Positions 17,628-26,168 are shown, counted from the stretch's first letter. The stretch: 64,000 bases of DNA from JAXHUM01 sp034189325 (GCA_034189325.1 JAXHUM010000049.1:1-64000), one strand, 5' to 3'. Notes: generated by a model not told the origin, from the letters alone. Numbers and translations: made by a program.

Positions 17628-18515
17628 ATGAAAAACAAGAGGACCAAAATAGGAAGAAATGACCTTTGCCTTTGTGGGAGTGGTCTCAAATACAAAAAGT
17701 GCTGCCTTGACAAGGAGGATGAGGGGCAGGAGTCTCTCAAAGACCTCTATCTCAGGAAGTACAAGATCCACCTGAAAGGCAAAAAAGAGATCGAAGGTAT
17801 CAGAAGAGCGGGACTCCTGGCAGTGGAGACGCTCGATATGGTTGAGCAAGAGATCAGAGTGGGCATGAAAACGGATGAAATCAATACGCTCGTCCATGAA
17901 TTCACCATCAAAAATGGAGCGATCCCTGCGCCGCTCCATTACCGTGGTTTTCCAAAGAGTGTCTGTGTTTCCGTCAATGAGGTGATATGCCATGGTATTC
18001 CGGGTGACAGAATCTTAAAAGAGGGCGATATCGTAAATGTCGATGTCACGCCTATTTTGGAAGGGTATTACGCCGATATCAATAAGACGTTTTTTATCGG
18101 CACCCCGGATAAAGAAGCTGAAAAGATCGTTAAAGTGGCCGGACAGAGCCTGAAGCTGGCCCTGGAGGCCGTCATACCGGGCAATACAGTCGGCGATATT
18201 GGATGGGCCATTCAGAATTATTCGGAAGGCGAGGGATGTTCCGTGGTTAGGGAGTTTGTGGGGCATGGAGTGGGAATAGAATTTCACGAGTCGCCTCAGA
18301 TTCCTCATTACGGGCAGAGGGGATCGGGAGTGACCCTAGTCCCGGGCATGGTCTTCACGATCGAACCGATGATTAATCTGGGTGGCAAGAGGCTGCGCAT
18401 ATTGGAGGATAATTGGACTGCGGTGACTGCAGACGGGTCCCTGTCCGCCCAGTTTGAGCAGACCGTACTTGTCACAGAGGAGGGCTATGAGAGTTTGACC
18501 CCTTATGATTTGTAG
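17628..18515 (+). CDS. map: methionine aminopeptidase type I with N-terminal SEC-C domain
   Basis: A 295-residue methionine aminopeptidase that removes the N-terminal methionine of new proteins. The first ~25 residues are a SEC-C zinc motif ('GRNDLCLCGSGLKYKKCC') as at the SecA C-terminus; the pita-bread peptidase fold follows. Metal ligands are in 'VDVTPILEGYYADINKTF' (two Asp), 'FVGHGVGIEFHESP' (His), 'FTIEPMI' (Glu) and 'QFEQTV' (Glu). The SEC-C part may tether the enzyme to the ribosome or the Sec pathway (inference). It is not adjacent to secY or rpl genes here. Confidence 0.94.
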   Translation: MKNKRTKIGRNDLCLCGSGLKYKKCCLDKEDEGQESLKDLYLRKYKIHLKGKKEIEGIRRAGLLAVETLDMVEQEIRVGMKTDEINTLVHEFTIKNGAIPAPLHYRGFPKSVCVSVNEVICHGIPGDRILKEGDIVNVDVTPILEGYYADINKTFFIGTPDKEAEKIVKVAGQSLKLALEAVIPGNTVGDIGWAIQNYSEGEGCSVVREFVGHGVGIEFHESPQIPHYGQRGSGVTLVPGMVFTIEPMINLGGKRLRILEDNWTAVTADGSLSAQFEQTVLVTEEGYESLTPYDL

Positions 18516-18599
18516 GATCGCTAAAAAAGATACTTCCATGGTATTCAGACTTGTCTTTCAGAGTGCCATACCCTCCCGATCACTTAGGAGTCATTGGAT

Positions 18600-19484
18600 G
18601 TGATTTCCTCATTTGTCGATGAGGCCAGGCAACTGGGTTTCTTGAAAGTGGGTTTTGCCAGGGCCGAACGGCCTGTTTTTTTTGATGAATTCGTCTCCTG
18701 GTTGGATGAGGAACGGCAACATGAGATGCATTGGCTCAAAAACCACCTTGCCCTGCGTGAAGACCCACAACAATTGCTCAAGGGCTGCAAGTCCGTCATC
18801 AGCCTCGCCTATCCCTATCCTGCAAGAAAACCTTACACTACAGATGGGTTTTGTGCCGCCAGATATTCCGAGCCTGGAAAGGCCGATTATCACCGTCGGC
18901 TGAGATCGTTGTGCCAAGGACTTGCCGACCTTATTGTTAAAGACCACCCTGAAGCCAGGACGAGGGTATGCGTCGATTCGGCACCCCTCCTCGAAAGGAG
19001 CTTCGCCTATATGTCAGGCATAGGGTTTATCGGTAAGAACAATATGCTCATTATCCCCGGCTACGGAAGTTATTTTTTTCTTGCAGAGATCCTTACAACC
19101 ATTTCCTTTCCACCCTCTGTCTCCAGACCTGTTGAAGACCAATGTCAGACCTGCACCCGTTGTATAAATTCTTGTCCCTCCGGTGCCCTAGAAAAGGCCT
19201 ATTGCTTTATTCCCTCTAAATGCCTTTCCTATCTCACGATCGAACACCGTGAGTCGCCAGACCGTGAAACAGGGAAAAAAATGGGTCGTTGCTTCTTCGG
19301 ATGCGACATCTGCCAAGAGGTCTGCCCCTTTAATGAGACCGCATCGTCAAAGGATGTTTCTCTTCCTTCAACAGGGCAGATCCTTAAAATGGGGCACAAA
19401 GAGTTTGAAAAGGGCCTGGGAAAGACAGCCTTTGCCCGTGCGGGTCTGGAAAAGCTGAAATCCAATATCCGGGTCATTAGGTGA
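18600..19484 (+). CDS. queG: epoxyqueuosine reductase
   Basis: A 294-residue QueG, the cobalamin- and iron-sulfur-dependent enzyme that performs the last step of queuosine synthesis on tRNA. 'AARYSEPGKADYHRRL' and 'VDSAPLLERSFAYMSGIGFIGKNN' are family motifs. Two [4Fe-4S] motifs follow: 'CQTCTRCINSCP' and 'GCDICQEVCPFN'. It is shorter than E. coli QueG, lacking the C-terminal HEAT-like repeats. I prefer GTG 18600, nine bases after AGGAG, over TTG 18594, which is only three bases away. Confidence 0.93.
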   Translation: MISSFVDEARQLGFLKVGFARAERPVFFDEFVSWLDEERQHEMHWLKNHLALREDPQQLLKGCKSVISLAYPYPARKPYTTDGFCAARYSEPGKADYHRRLRSLCQGLADLIVKDHPEARTRVCVDSAPLLERSFAYMSGIGFIGKNNMLIIPGYGSYFFLAEILTTISFPPSVSRPVEDQCQTCTRCINSCPSGALEKAYCFIPSKCLSYLTIEHRESPDRETGKKMGRCFFGCDICQEVCPFNETASSKDVSLPSTGQILKMGHKEFEKGLGKTAFARAGLEKLKSNIRVIR

Positions 19485-19539
19485 TTTCTCAAGAGCCACA
19501 GGAGAGGGAGTTGAGAACTTCCACCGGCCATGAATGACC

Positions 19540-20010
19540 TCAATCAACCACAAGTACGGACACATTTTTGACAGAGCTGACAACTTTGCTCGAAACACTG
19601 CCAAGAAAGAATCCTTTTACTCCAGAAATCCCTCGTCTCCCCAGAACAATGGTGCTATAGTCTGATTTGGCCTCTTCAATGATGTCTCTCGCAATACCCT
19701 TCTTAACATTCTCAACTTTTAATTTGATGTTTTCCTCTGTGAATCCCGCCTGGACAAGTCTCTCCTTGGCCCTTTGTTGGGCTTGATGGATCATTTCCCT
19801 TTTCATGTGATCCAGAGAACAAAACTCCCTCCTCAAGGAGAGGAAATGTGGGCTTAGTTCGGGACTGTACATTCCGCATACGGCTGCCGTATCGTGAATA
19901 ACACTGTATAGTGTGATTTCGTGATCAGTGGTGAAGGTGCGGGCAACCGCTTCGACCGCGGACATAGCATTTTCAGAATCATCGAACGCCACCAAAACAT
20001 TCTTTCTCAT
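19540..20010 (-). CDS. universal stress protein (UspA family)
   Basis: A 156-residue UspA-fold protein. It begins 'KNVLVAFDDSENAMSAVEAV' and ends with 'VLGRRGISGVKGFFLGSVSSKV', the G-2x-G-9x-G-S ATP-binding motif, then 'VSVLVVD'. It is probably a cytoplasmic nucleotide-binding stress protein. A strong AGGAGGTG precedes the ATG. It converges with queG and lies downstream of the GAF, ABM and hypothetical genes on the same strand. Confidence 0.9.
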   Translation of the reverse strand: MRKNVLVAFDDSENAMSAVEAVARTFTTDHEITLYSVIHDTAAVCGMYSPELSPHFLSLRREFCSLDHMKREMIHQAQQRAKERLVQAGFTEENIKLKVENVKKGIARDIIEEAKSDYSTIVLGRRGISGVKGFFLGSVSSKVVSSVKNVSVLVVD

Positions 20011-20187
20011 GTGTCACCTCCTGTGGTCTTGGAAAAAGCAAGGCAGTGAGTTTGCAGAAGCATCCCGGATTTACTTCCCCATACTCAGAAAACCCTTCCC
20101 AGTTGTTGCTGAGGTCTTGTAGAACCCCTATCCAATGATAGAGATATCGATCTGGGTTCCCTCACAAAACTCCTGCAAGGACAATGA

Positions 20188-20817
20188 TCATGCAGCCCTC
20201 CTGCTGCGCTTTTTCAGAGGAGCACTCACAGGCACCCCCTCATAGGGTGTCATTTTCTTGCTCCTGATGCTTTGAGCTTCCCGCATCTGCTTGAGGATAC
20301 CGATTGCTTCTTTCTGTCCCTGATAAAGGCGGCTCATTTCTATGGCCATTCCCGCCAACTGAGCTAGGGCCTGGACAAAACTAACATCTTCCAGTGTGAC
20401 TTCCCAAGCCTCCGACGTATAAACGCGGAGAGCCCCGATCAACTTCCCACTTATTGTAATCGGTACGGCCATGATAGAAACAATCCCTTCTTTTTGTGCT
20501 GCCTCGGGATATTGAATCCTGGGATCATCGGAGACATCGTAAATCGCTACAGGCCCTTCATCCAAGGACTGGGCAATCGACTTTAAGGCACTTAGCGGTC
20601 CTTTGTTAAGATACTCGTCACTCAGGCCATAGGAGGCTGCCACCTCCAGTTCATCGGTTTTACGATTGATAAGGAACAGAGCGCATCCCTTGACATCCAG
20701 CGCCGTTTTGACACCCTCCACGGTCATCAGAACGACTTCTTCAGGATTCTTAGAATGAGATATGGCCTTGTTGATTCTGATTAAGGTCTCATAATTCATG
20801 ATCTGTTTCTTCATCAT
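20188..20817 (-). CDS. GAF domain protein
   Basis: A 209-residue protein that is essentially one GAF domain. After a short helix ('MNYETLIRINKAISHSKNPEEV') the fold shows 'ALDVKGCALFLINRKTDELEVAASYGLSDEYLNKG' (residues about 37-71), 'IVSIMAVPITISGKLIGALRVYTSE' and 'FVQALAQLAGMAIEMSRLY'. The tail is basic ('PLKKRSRRAA'). No output domain is present, so it could be a small-molecule or redox sensor acting in trans. GGAGG precedes the ATG. It lies between the ABM and universal-stress genes. Confidence 0.85.
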   Translation of the reverse strand: MMKKQIMNYETLIRINKAISHSKNPEEVVLMTVEGVKTALDVKGCALFLINRKTDELEVAASYGLSDEYLNKGPLSALKSIAQSLDEGPVAIYDVSDDPRIQYPEAAQKEGIVSIMAVPITISGKLIGALRVYTSEAWEVTLEDVSFVQALAQLAGMAIEMSRLYQGQKEAIGILKQMREAQSIRSKKMTPYEGVPVSAPLKKRSRRAA

Positions 20818-20918
20818 AGGCCTCCTTCCATCAAATGGATTATTTCTGGCAATTCCCTAACCCTTTGCCACACAAGACGCCATGTTTTGTTCGAGCATTG
20901 GACGCCGAAGCGGATGTT

Positions 20919-21239
20919 TCAGGATCCACCCCCCGATACGGAGAGATAGAATTTGCTGTAGACATAGGCCTCGTACTCTGTTGGTTCTTCCAAAAATTGT
21001 TCCAATTCCCCTTCTAGTTTTTTCCTCGTTGCCCCCTCTTTCCAATTCATCCAGTCATCCATGCTCTGCCATGTCCCAATGACCATTGTCTTTCGCGAAT
21101 CGTCATGGGCAATGAATGTTTCCCCGGAAATATACCCCTTTTGATTCATGGCTATGGAACGGATCTTTTTGATGACTGCAAAAGCCTCCTTTACCTTACC
21201 CTCTTGAAATCTTCTCCTCATGAGGATCTTTACCAGCAT
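20919..21239 (-). CDS. ABM-like (antibiotic biosynthesis monooxygenase fold) protein
   Basis: A 106-residue ferredoxin-like protein. 'MLVKILMRRRFQEGKVKEAFAVIKKIR', given here as residues 1-27, then 'GYISGETFIAHDDSRKTMVIGTWQSMDDWMNW' match the ABM fold, whose members range from monooxygenases to haem-degrading or unknown proteins; function here is not known. I choose ATG 21239 (GGGGG upstream). An ATG at 21362 would overlap the previous stop by 4 bases but adds 41 residues unlike the family. It lies in a minus-strand run with the GAF gene. Confidence 0.65.
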   Translation of the reverse strand: MLVKILMRRRFQEGKVKEAFAVIKKIRSIAMNQKGYISGETFIAHDDSRKTMVIGTWQSMDDWMNWKEGATRKKLEGELEQFLEEPTEYEAYVYSKFYLSVSGGGS

Positions 21240-21358
21240 AAGACGATCACCCCCTTCAAACGATTCAGGTTCCTGGAGACGGGTACTTCCGAACAGGAGA
21301 CATCCCAGCCGACTCATCGGAGTCCCGATCTTCAGGGGTAGGATCAAACTCCTAGACA

Positions 21359-21694
21359 TCATGCCACCTCTCGATTGACAGACATCATGCTCCCTGCAGC
21401 ATCTCCTTCGTGATAAAATGCCTTGGACATATCTGAAAATTCAAAACTGTAAAAGACGTTGTGCCCATTGTAGTCAAGGACCCTAAGGTCATCAGCCTGC
21501 TTAAGGTCTCCCATAACCACATGGTAGTGGTTTCCATATTTGGCCCTTACTTTGTCCAAAGGAAGTTCACTGGCTATGAATTTCTCGATGCCCTTGACCC
21601 TTAGCTTGGCAATAAATTTGGGATCCTCAAATGAATTATAACTGGTCAAAACCAAGATGGGGCCTGTTCCCGTAAAAATGACGCCTGCTTTCAT
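21359..21694 (-). CDS. hypothetical protein
   Basis: A 111-residue soluble protein that I do not recognise. It begins 'MKAGVIFTGTGPILVLTSY' and contains 'KFIAKLRVKGIEKFIASEL', 'YGNHYHVVMGDLKQADDLRVLDYNG' and 'VFYSFEF'. No membrane segment or cysteine is present. The mix of strands and helices suggests a small alpha/beta fold. ATG 21694 has GGGAGG upstream; the frame runs open to 21787. It heads a minus-strand set with the ABM and GAF genes. Confidence 0.6.
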   Translation of the reverse strand: MKAGVIFTGTGPILVLTSYNSFEDPKFIAKLRVKGIEKFIASELPLDKVRAKYGNHYHVVMGDLKQADDLRVLDYNGHNVFYSFEFSDMSKAFYHEGDAAGSMMSVNREVA

Positions 21695-22494
21695 GACATA
21701 TCCTCCCTTACTTAGGTTTATAAAATGCCATTGTGCCACCTCTTTGGAAGTATCCCAATCGATACCGCTCAAAAGGCCAGCCTCCAAAATATACAGGACT
21801 TCATTCCCTACTCTTCTTCCGAGAGAGGTCTACCTAATAACAATCCCGCCGGCTTCTTAGTGACCTACAGAAAAGGATGCTCTTGGCTCAGATTATAGAA
21901 ATTAACCACTTTTAAAATGAATGGATTTTTGCCCCAAAAGGGACCACGGGCTACCCTTTTGGAGAGGTAAGTATTGGTATTTTAAGTATACCTTTCTGCA
22001 TGGACATCCTCCAGGGTAATGGATTGGATGATTTGGTCTTTAATGTGTTAAAGCATGATGAAAAACGGGTTCCATCTGAAGGTCTTATGCTCCATCCTGG
22101 TTGTTGAATGGATTAATCTTTTAATAAACAACTGCTATTAAATATAATATATAACATAAATGAGTTGTTTCAACAACTGTGGCCCCTTTTTTAGGATTAG
22201 GTGGTAAAGAACAATAATCTGGGTCCACATGGCCCACCTTCGGCTTTATCCCGTTGGGGAGCACATGGTAAGGGGTGCACGGAGGGAACCGGTTCTTGGA
22301 GTTGAATAAATTGGATATCGACCAGGTTTTTACCTTGACCTGGATACTCTATGCCCCTATCTTCACAGGTCAAGAAACATCCTACCGGTTCTTTTAGAAA
22401 TGTTTGATGATGGCGGGGACCTCTTCAAATTCTTAACGGGTTCGGGGAAGAAATCCAGGGGGGATCTTGAGAGAGGAACGATATTGAAGGATAT
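21695..22494. other. 800-base divergent intergenic region with structured leader for ecfT
   Basis: No gene is seen. An AT-rich block has a -10-like TATAAT at 22143-22148. Downstream, the transcript toward ecfT could form several hairpins: AGTTGT/ACAACT (22163-22178), AGGTGG/CCACCT (22199-22239) enclosing a smaller stem, and CCAGGT/ACCTGG (22322-22343). ACCGGTTCTT occurs twice, at 22288 and 22384. A roughly 340-base structured leader before a micronutrient transporter suggests an RNA regulator, but I could not match it to a known riboswitch. Confidence 0.4.
21934..21962. repeat. perfect 9-bp inverted repeat
   Basis: CCAAAAGGG at 21934-21942 and CCCTTTTGG at 21954-21962 form a perfect inverted repeat with an 11-base loop. 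No T-run follows on either strand, so a terminator is unlikely. It lies about 240 bases upstream of the hypothetical gene at 21694 and could be an operator. Confidence 0.45.
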
Positions 22495-23262
22495 GTGGTT
22501 CGTATAATGTATGAAGATTTTGTTTCTGGAAATTCTATCATTCACCGTTTGGACCCGAGAGTCAAGGTAGTCTTTGCAGCAGTTTATTCCTCTGTTGTGG
22601 CTCTTTTATCAAGTTTCCCGGTTCTTATAACGGCCCTCTTCGTTTCATGCCTTTTAACGGTCCTATCGCGTTACCCTGTTCGGGATGTAATAAGGAGGGT
22701 AGTCGTCGTCAATGGGCTGATCCTCTTTTTCTGGTGCGTCGTCCCGCTCACCTTTGGAGGGGAGTCCTTGTGGGACCTGGGGCCTTTTACCATATACCGG
22801 GAAGGGGTACTCCTCTCCGCCAGGATTACGCTGAAATCCAACGCGATTGTGCTGGCTTTTCTCTCGTTGATTTCGTCTCTATCGTTGGCAACTCTGGGGC
22901 ATGTACTTGCCCGGATGGGGGTTCCCACAAAGATAGTGTATCTTCTCTTATTGACTTATCGATACCTCTTTGTTATCGAACGAGAATATCAAAGACTTGT
23001 GAGATCGGCAAAGGTGCGGGGTTTCAGACCCTCGACCACCATGCATACTTACAGGACATTGGCCTATTTTCTTGGAATGCTGTTTGTGAGGGCCTCTGAA
23101 AGGGGAGAGCGTGTGTATCAGGCCATGCTTTGCCGAGGATTTAAAGGTAGGTTCCACACCCTGCAAGAGTTTTCATCCTCTCCGCTGGATTGGACTTGGG
23201 CGTTTCTCATGACAGCGGTGATCCTCGGATTGGTTATACTGGAATGGATACAAAAGAGCTGA
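22495..23262 (+). CDS. ecfT: ECF transporter T component (CbiQ/EcfT family)
   Basis: A 255-residue membrane protein with about five transmembrane segments (near residues 30-60, 68-85, 115-130, 145-165 and 235-252). The family N-terminus 'HRLDPRVKV' is present, and the two coupling-helix motifs that contact the ATPase are 'AKVRGF' and 'AMLCRGF'. EcfT couples ATP hydrolysis to a substrate-binding S component. The CbiQ-like sequence favours a cobalt or nickel transporter. GTG 22495 is preceded by AAGGA; ATG 22507 is an alternative. No S component (such as CbiM) is adjacent. Confidence 0.85.
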   Translation: MVRIMYEDFVSGNSIIHRLDPRVKVVFAAVYSSVVALLSSFPVLITALFVSCLLTVLSRYPVRDVIRRVVVVNGLILFFWCVVPLTFGGESLWDLGPFTIYREGVLLSARITLKSNAIVLAFLSLISSLSLATLGHVLARMGVPTKIVYLLLLTYRYLFVIEREYQRLVRSAKVRGFRPSTTMHTYRTLAYFLGMLFVRASERGERVYQAMLCRGFKGRFHTLQEFSSSPLDWTWAFLMTAVILGLVILEWIQKS

Positions 23263-23972
23263 TTATTGACCTCGAAGAGGTGTCTTTCCGTTATGATGGA
23301 AGCCGCCAGGCCCTTGATGGACTTAACCTGTCTTTGTGCAAGGGCGAGCATATGGGCGTGATGGGGGCAAATGGAAGTGGGAAAACCACCATGTTTCATG
23401 TCATTATGGGTCTCTTAAGCCCGGATTCCGGTAGGATTGAGCTCTTTGGCAGGAATATAAAAGAGGAAAAAGACTACAGAGATGTCCGTCAAAGAATCGG
23501 TCTCCTTTTTCAAGACGCCGATGATCAGTTGTTCAGCCCAACGGTTTTTGAAGATGTTGCCTTCGGCCCCCTTAATTTAGGAAAATCAAAAAGTGAAGCC
23601 CGTGCCATTGCGGAAAAGACCTTGGATCAGCTGGGCCTGTCCGGTTTTGGAGACAGAATAACGTACAAGCTCTCAGGAGGTGAAAAACGGCTTGTCTCAC
23701 TGGCGACTGTTTTGGCCATGGAACCGGAGGTCCTGCTCCTCGACGAACCAACTGCCGGTCTGGATGACGCTACAAAGGTCAAGCTCATAGAAATCCTCCC
23801 TTCCCTCGATCTCTCCTATATCCTGATTTCACATGAACTGGAGTTTCTCGCCCAGACAACGACCTTTGTTAAAGTGATGGAAAAAGGTAGAATCGCCGGA
23901 GAGAGCTATATTCGGCCTCATCAGCATTACCACGTCCATCTCCATGGGGACCATCCCCATGAGCACAAATAG
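23244..23972 (+). CDS. ecfA: ECF transporter ATPase (CbiO/EcfA family) with His-rich tail
   Basis: A 242-residue ABC ATPase. Walker A is 'GANGSGKTT', the Q-loop is in 'LLFQDADDQLF', the signature is 'LSGGEKR', Walker B is 'VLLLDEPTAGLDD' and the switch histidine is in 'ISHELEFL'. It energises uptake with EcfT. The last ~18 residues are His-rich ('HQHYHVHLHGDHPHEHK'), suggesting metal binding and a nickel or cobalt substrate. ATG 23244 lies 19 bases inside ecfT. A degenerate copy of its 3' end lies 2.1 kb downstream. Confidence 0.9.
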   Translation: MDTKELIIDLEEVSFRYDGSRQALDGLNLSLCKGEHMGVMGANGSGKTTMFHVIMGLLSPDSGRIELFGRNIKEEKDYRDVRQRIGLLFQDADDQLFSPTVFEDVAFGPLNLGKSKSEARAIAEKTLDQLGLSGFGDRITYKLSGGEKRLVSLATVLAMEPEVLLLDEPTAGLDDATKVKLIEILPSLDLSYILISHELEFLAQTTTFVKVMEKGRIAGESYIRPHQHYHVHLHGDHPHEHK

Positions 23973-24017
23973 GCCCGGGATGGCCCATGCAGTCTGGCTG
24001 CCCTCTGCAACGCCTTT
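23800..24017 (+). repeat. direct repeat copy A (ecfA 3' end plus downstream sequence)
   Basis: This stretch covers the ecfA 3' end and about 45 bases after its stop. It is repeated in the same orientation at about 25950-26168, on the other side of the aldehyde dehydrogenase gene. The best block, from 23931, shares 23 identical bases and then about four in five bases over some 80 positions, by eye. Past the stop codon, read on the minus strand, it resembles the 3' end of the mutase small-subunit gene at 26141. Confidence 0.75.
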
Positions 24018-24307
24018 CAAAAAAAGATGATCTTTATGAAATAAAGGCCACGTCAACCCTTGGCGGCAGGAACGCTTTTCTAAGCATACCCATCTCTTAA
24101 GCCTACAGTACAGCCTCGGTTTGAGACACTCAGACTCAGTCGGATCTTCCAATCCCCCCTGATTCTGACTAGGCAAGTTTCCTGCCGGACCTCCATCTTT
24201 AATTAAGATGGAAAGAAACAGGCAAGCAATGATCCCTTTGGTCGATCACCGTTGGGAATAGGTTTGAGTCTCGTTATGTCAACTATGGTAGGGCACATCG
24301 AAGGTGA
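23973..24307. other. intergenic region between ecfA and the aldehyde dehydrogenase gene
   Basis: About 335 bases with no gene. The first part is the end of direct repeat copy A. CCATCTT/AAGATGG near 24191-24209 forms a 7-bp stem with a 5-base AT loop but without a following T-run. It lies between the convergent 3' ends of ecfA and the dehydrogenase gene, so it may still serve as a weak terminator. Confidence 0.4.
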
Positions 24308-25735
24308 TCAGACGGAAAATCCGCCAAGTTTGGTCTCCAGATATTCGTCGATTCCCTCGATGGCACCCTCGCGACCCAAGCCACTCTCCTTCATGCCCCC
24401 AAACGGCGCACCCGCCGATGTCGGGTTGATGTCGTTGATGCCTACAATGCCGAAATGCAGTCCCTCGAAAAGGGCAAAGGCCTTTTTCAGGTCACGCGTA
24501 TAGACATAGGAGGCCAGGCCGTAGTTGGTGTCGTTGGCCATGGTCAACAAATCGTCTTCCTTGTCGTAGGGGATGATGGGGGCAACCGGTCCGAAGGTCT
24601 CCTCCCGATAAATGGTCATATCGGCAGTGACATTGTTGAGGATGGTCGGTGCGTAGAAAAATCCTTTTTCCAACCCGTTTTCGGTCAGGCGCCTACCGCC
24701 GGCAACGAGGTCGGCGCCTTTGGCGACGGCATCTCGCACCTGCCTATCCACTTTTTCCAGGGCCGCAACGTTGACCAGCGGCCCGATACGGTTGCCGATC
24801 TCGAATCCTGATCCGGCTTTCATCACCGAAACCCTTGTCGACAATTCGCCGATAAAGGGGGCGAGCATATCCCTGTGAACGAAAATTCGGTTGGGGCTGA
24901 TACAGGCCTGGCCGGTGTTGAGAAATTTCACGAGGGAGAGCCCCTTGGCCGCATGAATCGGGTCTGCATCGCGGCAGACAATAAAGGGTGCATGACCGCC
25001 CAGTTCCAGAGAGACCCTCTTCAACTGGGACGCAGCCCCCCGGGCGAGCATCTTGCCCACCTGGGTCGATCCGGTAAATGTCAGCTTGCGAATTCTGGGA
25101 TCCTCGAGGAAGACTTCGCCTATAGGTTCCGGCTCCAGGGCCGTCACCAGATTGGCGACCCCCGAGGGAATTCCGGCTTTTTCGAACACCTCGAAAACGG
25201 CCTTGGCACAAAAAGGAGTGGCCTCCGCCGGTTTGAGAACGATGGTGCAGCCGGCGGCCAGCGCAGGAGCAACTTTACGGGTGATCATGGATATGGGGTA
25301 ATTCCAAGGAGTGACGGCACCGACGACCCCGACCGGTTGGCGCAGGACAATGAAACGTTGATCCTTTCTGGCGGAAGGAATCGTCTGTCCGTAGATACGT
25401 TTGGATTCCTCCGCATACCAGAGGAGAAAATCGGCGCCGTATTTGACTTCATTGCGGGCGGCCTGGATCGGTTTCCCCTGCTCTTCGGTCATCACTGTGG
25501 CCAGCCGTTCCAATTCTTCCATCATTATCGAATAGGCTTGGTATAGAAAGCGGGAGCGTTGATAGGCGGTCTGCGACGACCAGTTGGGAAAAGCAGCGGC
25601 GGCCGCGTCGATTGCCTTGAGCGCATCGCTGCGATCACCGGCCGGTATCCGTCCGATGGTCTCACCGGTTGCGGGATTCAACGATTCGAAACTGTCTCCG
25701 TTTACCGCATCGACCCATTCGCCATTGATATACAT
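24308..25735 (-). CDS. NAD(P)-dependent aldehyde dehydrogenase (succinate-semialdehyde dehydrogenase-like)
   Basis: A 475-residue class ALDH that oxidises an aldehyde to a carboxylic acid. The cofactor region has 'TPWNYPISMI' and 'FTGSTQVGKML', the general base is in 'LELGGHAP', and the catalytic cysteine in 'NTGQACISPNR'. The overall pattern is closest to succinate-semialdehyde/glutarate-semialdehyde dehydrogenases, but the substrate is not proved. GGAGG precedes the ATG. The gene looks richer in GC at third positions than its neighbours and lies between two direct repeats, which suggests it arrived by insertion or recombination. Confidence 0.92.
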   Translation of the reverse strand: MYINGEWVDAVNGDSFESLNPATGETIGRIPAGDRSDALKAIDAAAAAFPNWSSQTAYQRSRFLYQAYSIMMEELERLATVMTEEQGKPIQAARNEVKYGADFLLWYAEESKRIYGQTIPSARKDQRFIVLRQPVGVVGAVTPWNYPISMITRKVAPALAAGCTIVLKPAEATPFCAKAVFEVFEKAGIPSGVANLVTALEPEPIGEVFLEDPRIRKLTFTGSTQVGKMLARGAASQLKRVSLELGGHAPFIVCRDADPIHAAKGLSLVKFLNTGQACISPNRIFVHRDMLAPFIGELSTRVSVMKAGSGFEIGNRIGPLVNVAALEKVDRQVRDAVAKGADLVAGGRRLTENGLEKGFFYAPTILNNVTADMTIYREETFGPVAPIIPYDKEDDLLTMANDTNYGLASYVYTRDLKKAFALFEGLHFGIVGINDINPTSAGAPFGGMKESGLGREGAIEGIDEYLETKLGGFSV

Positions 25736-25907
25736 AGATCACCCTCCACCATAGCTGGATCAAAGTGCAATGGCCGCTTTTGTCTCATCAATGGATCATG
25801 GAATTGAGCCGCTCTTGGATAGCCTTGTCGGGATCCTTTCAAATCGATTCTTCTAGGCCCGATTCTCACTTGAAGAGGAGGTACAAGCGGCAAAGAGCCA
25901 TTTCAAA

Positions 25908-26168
25908 AGCATGTGCTGTTACGGAAAAGACCTCAACGGACTCGTGAAGGTTTTTCCCTCCCTCGATCTCTCTACTATTCCAATTTCAGACGAACCGGAG
26001 TTTCTCGCCCAGCCAACGCCCTTTGTCAAAGCGACAGGCAGGGAAAGAATCGCCAAGAAAGGCGTCTAGGCCCCCATCAATATTGCCACGTCCATCTCCA
26101 TGGGGACCAACCCCATGCGCACACAGAGCTCAGGGTCGACTCATGCAGCCTGGCTGTCGCCTGTCACG
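25908..26168 (+). pseudogene. degenerate copy of the ecfA 3' end (direct repeat copy B)
   Basis: A broken second copy of the end of ecfA. The codons for 'AVTEKT' near 25915 match 'AIAEKT' of ecfA. After an apparent internal deletion of about 150 bases, 'FPSLDLSTIPISDEPEFLAQPT' (residues of the remnant, compare ecfA 'LPSLDLSYILISHELEFLAQTT') is followed by a stop, and the His-rich tail continues in another frame ('CHVHLHGDQPHAH'). It runs into the 3' end of the mutase small-subunit gene on the other strand. It cannot encode a working ATPase. Confidence 0.75.

Noticed and set aside
22150..22494. Cobalamin riboswitch upstream of ecfT
   Set aside because: I looked for the conserved B12-box and core sequences and did not see them. 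Only unspecific hairpins are present.
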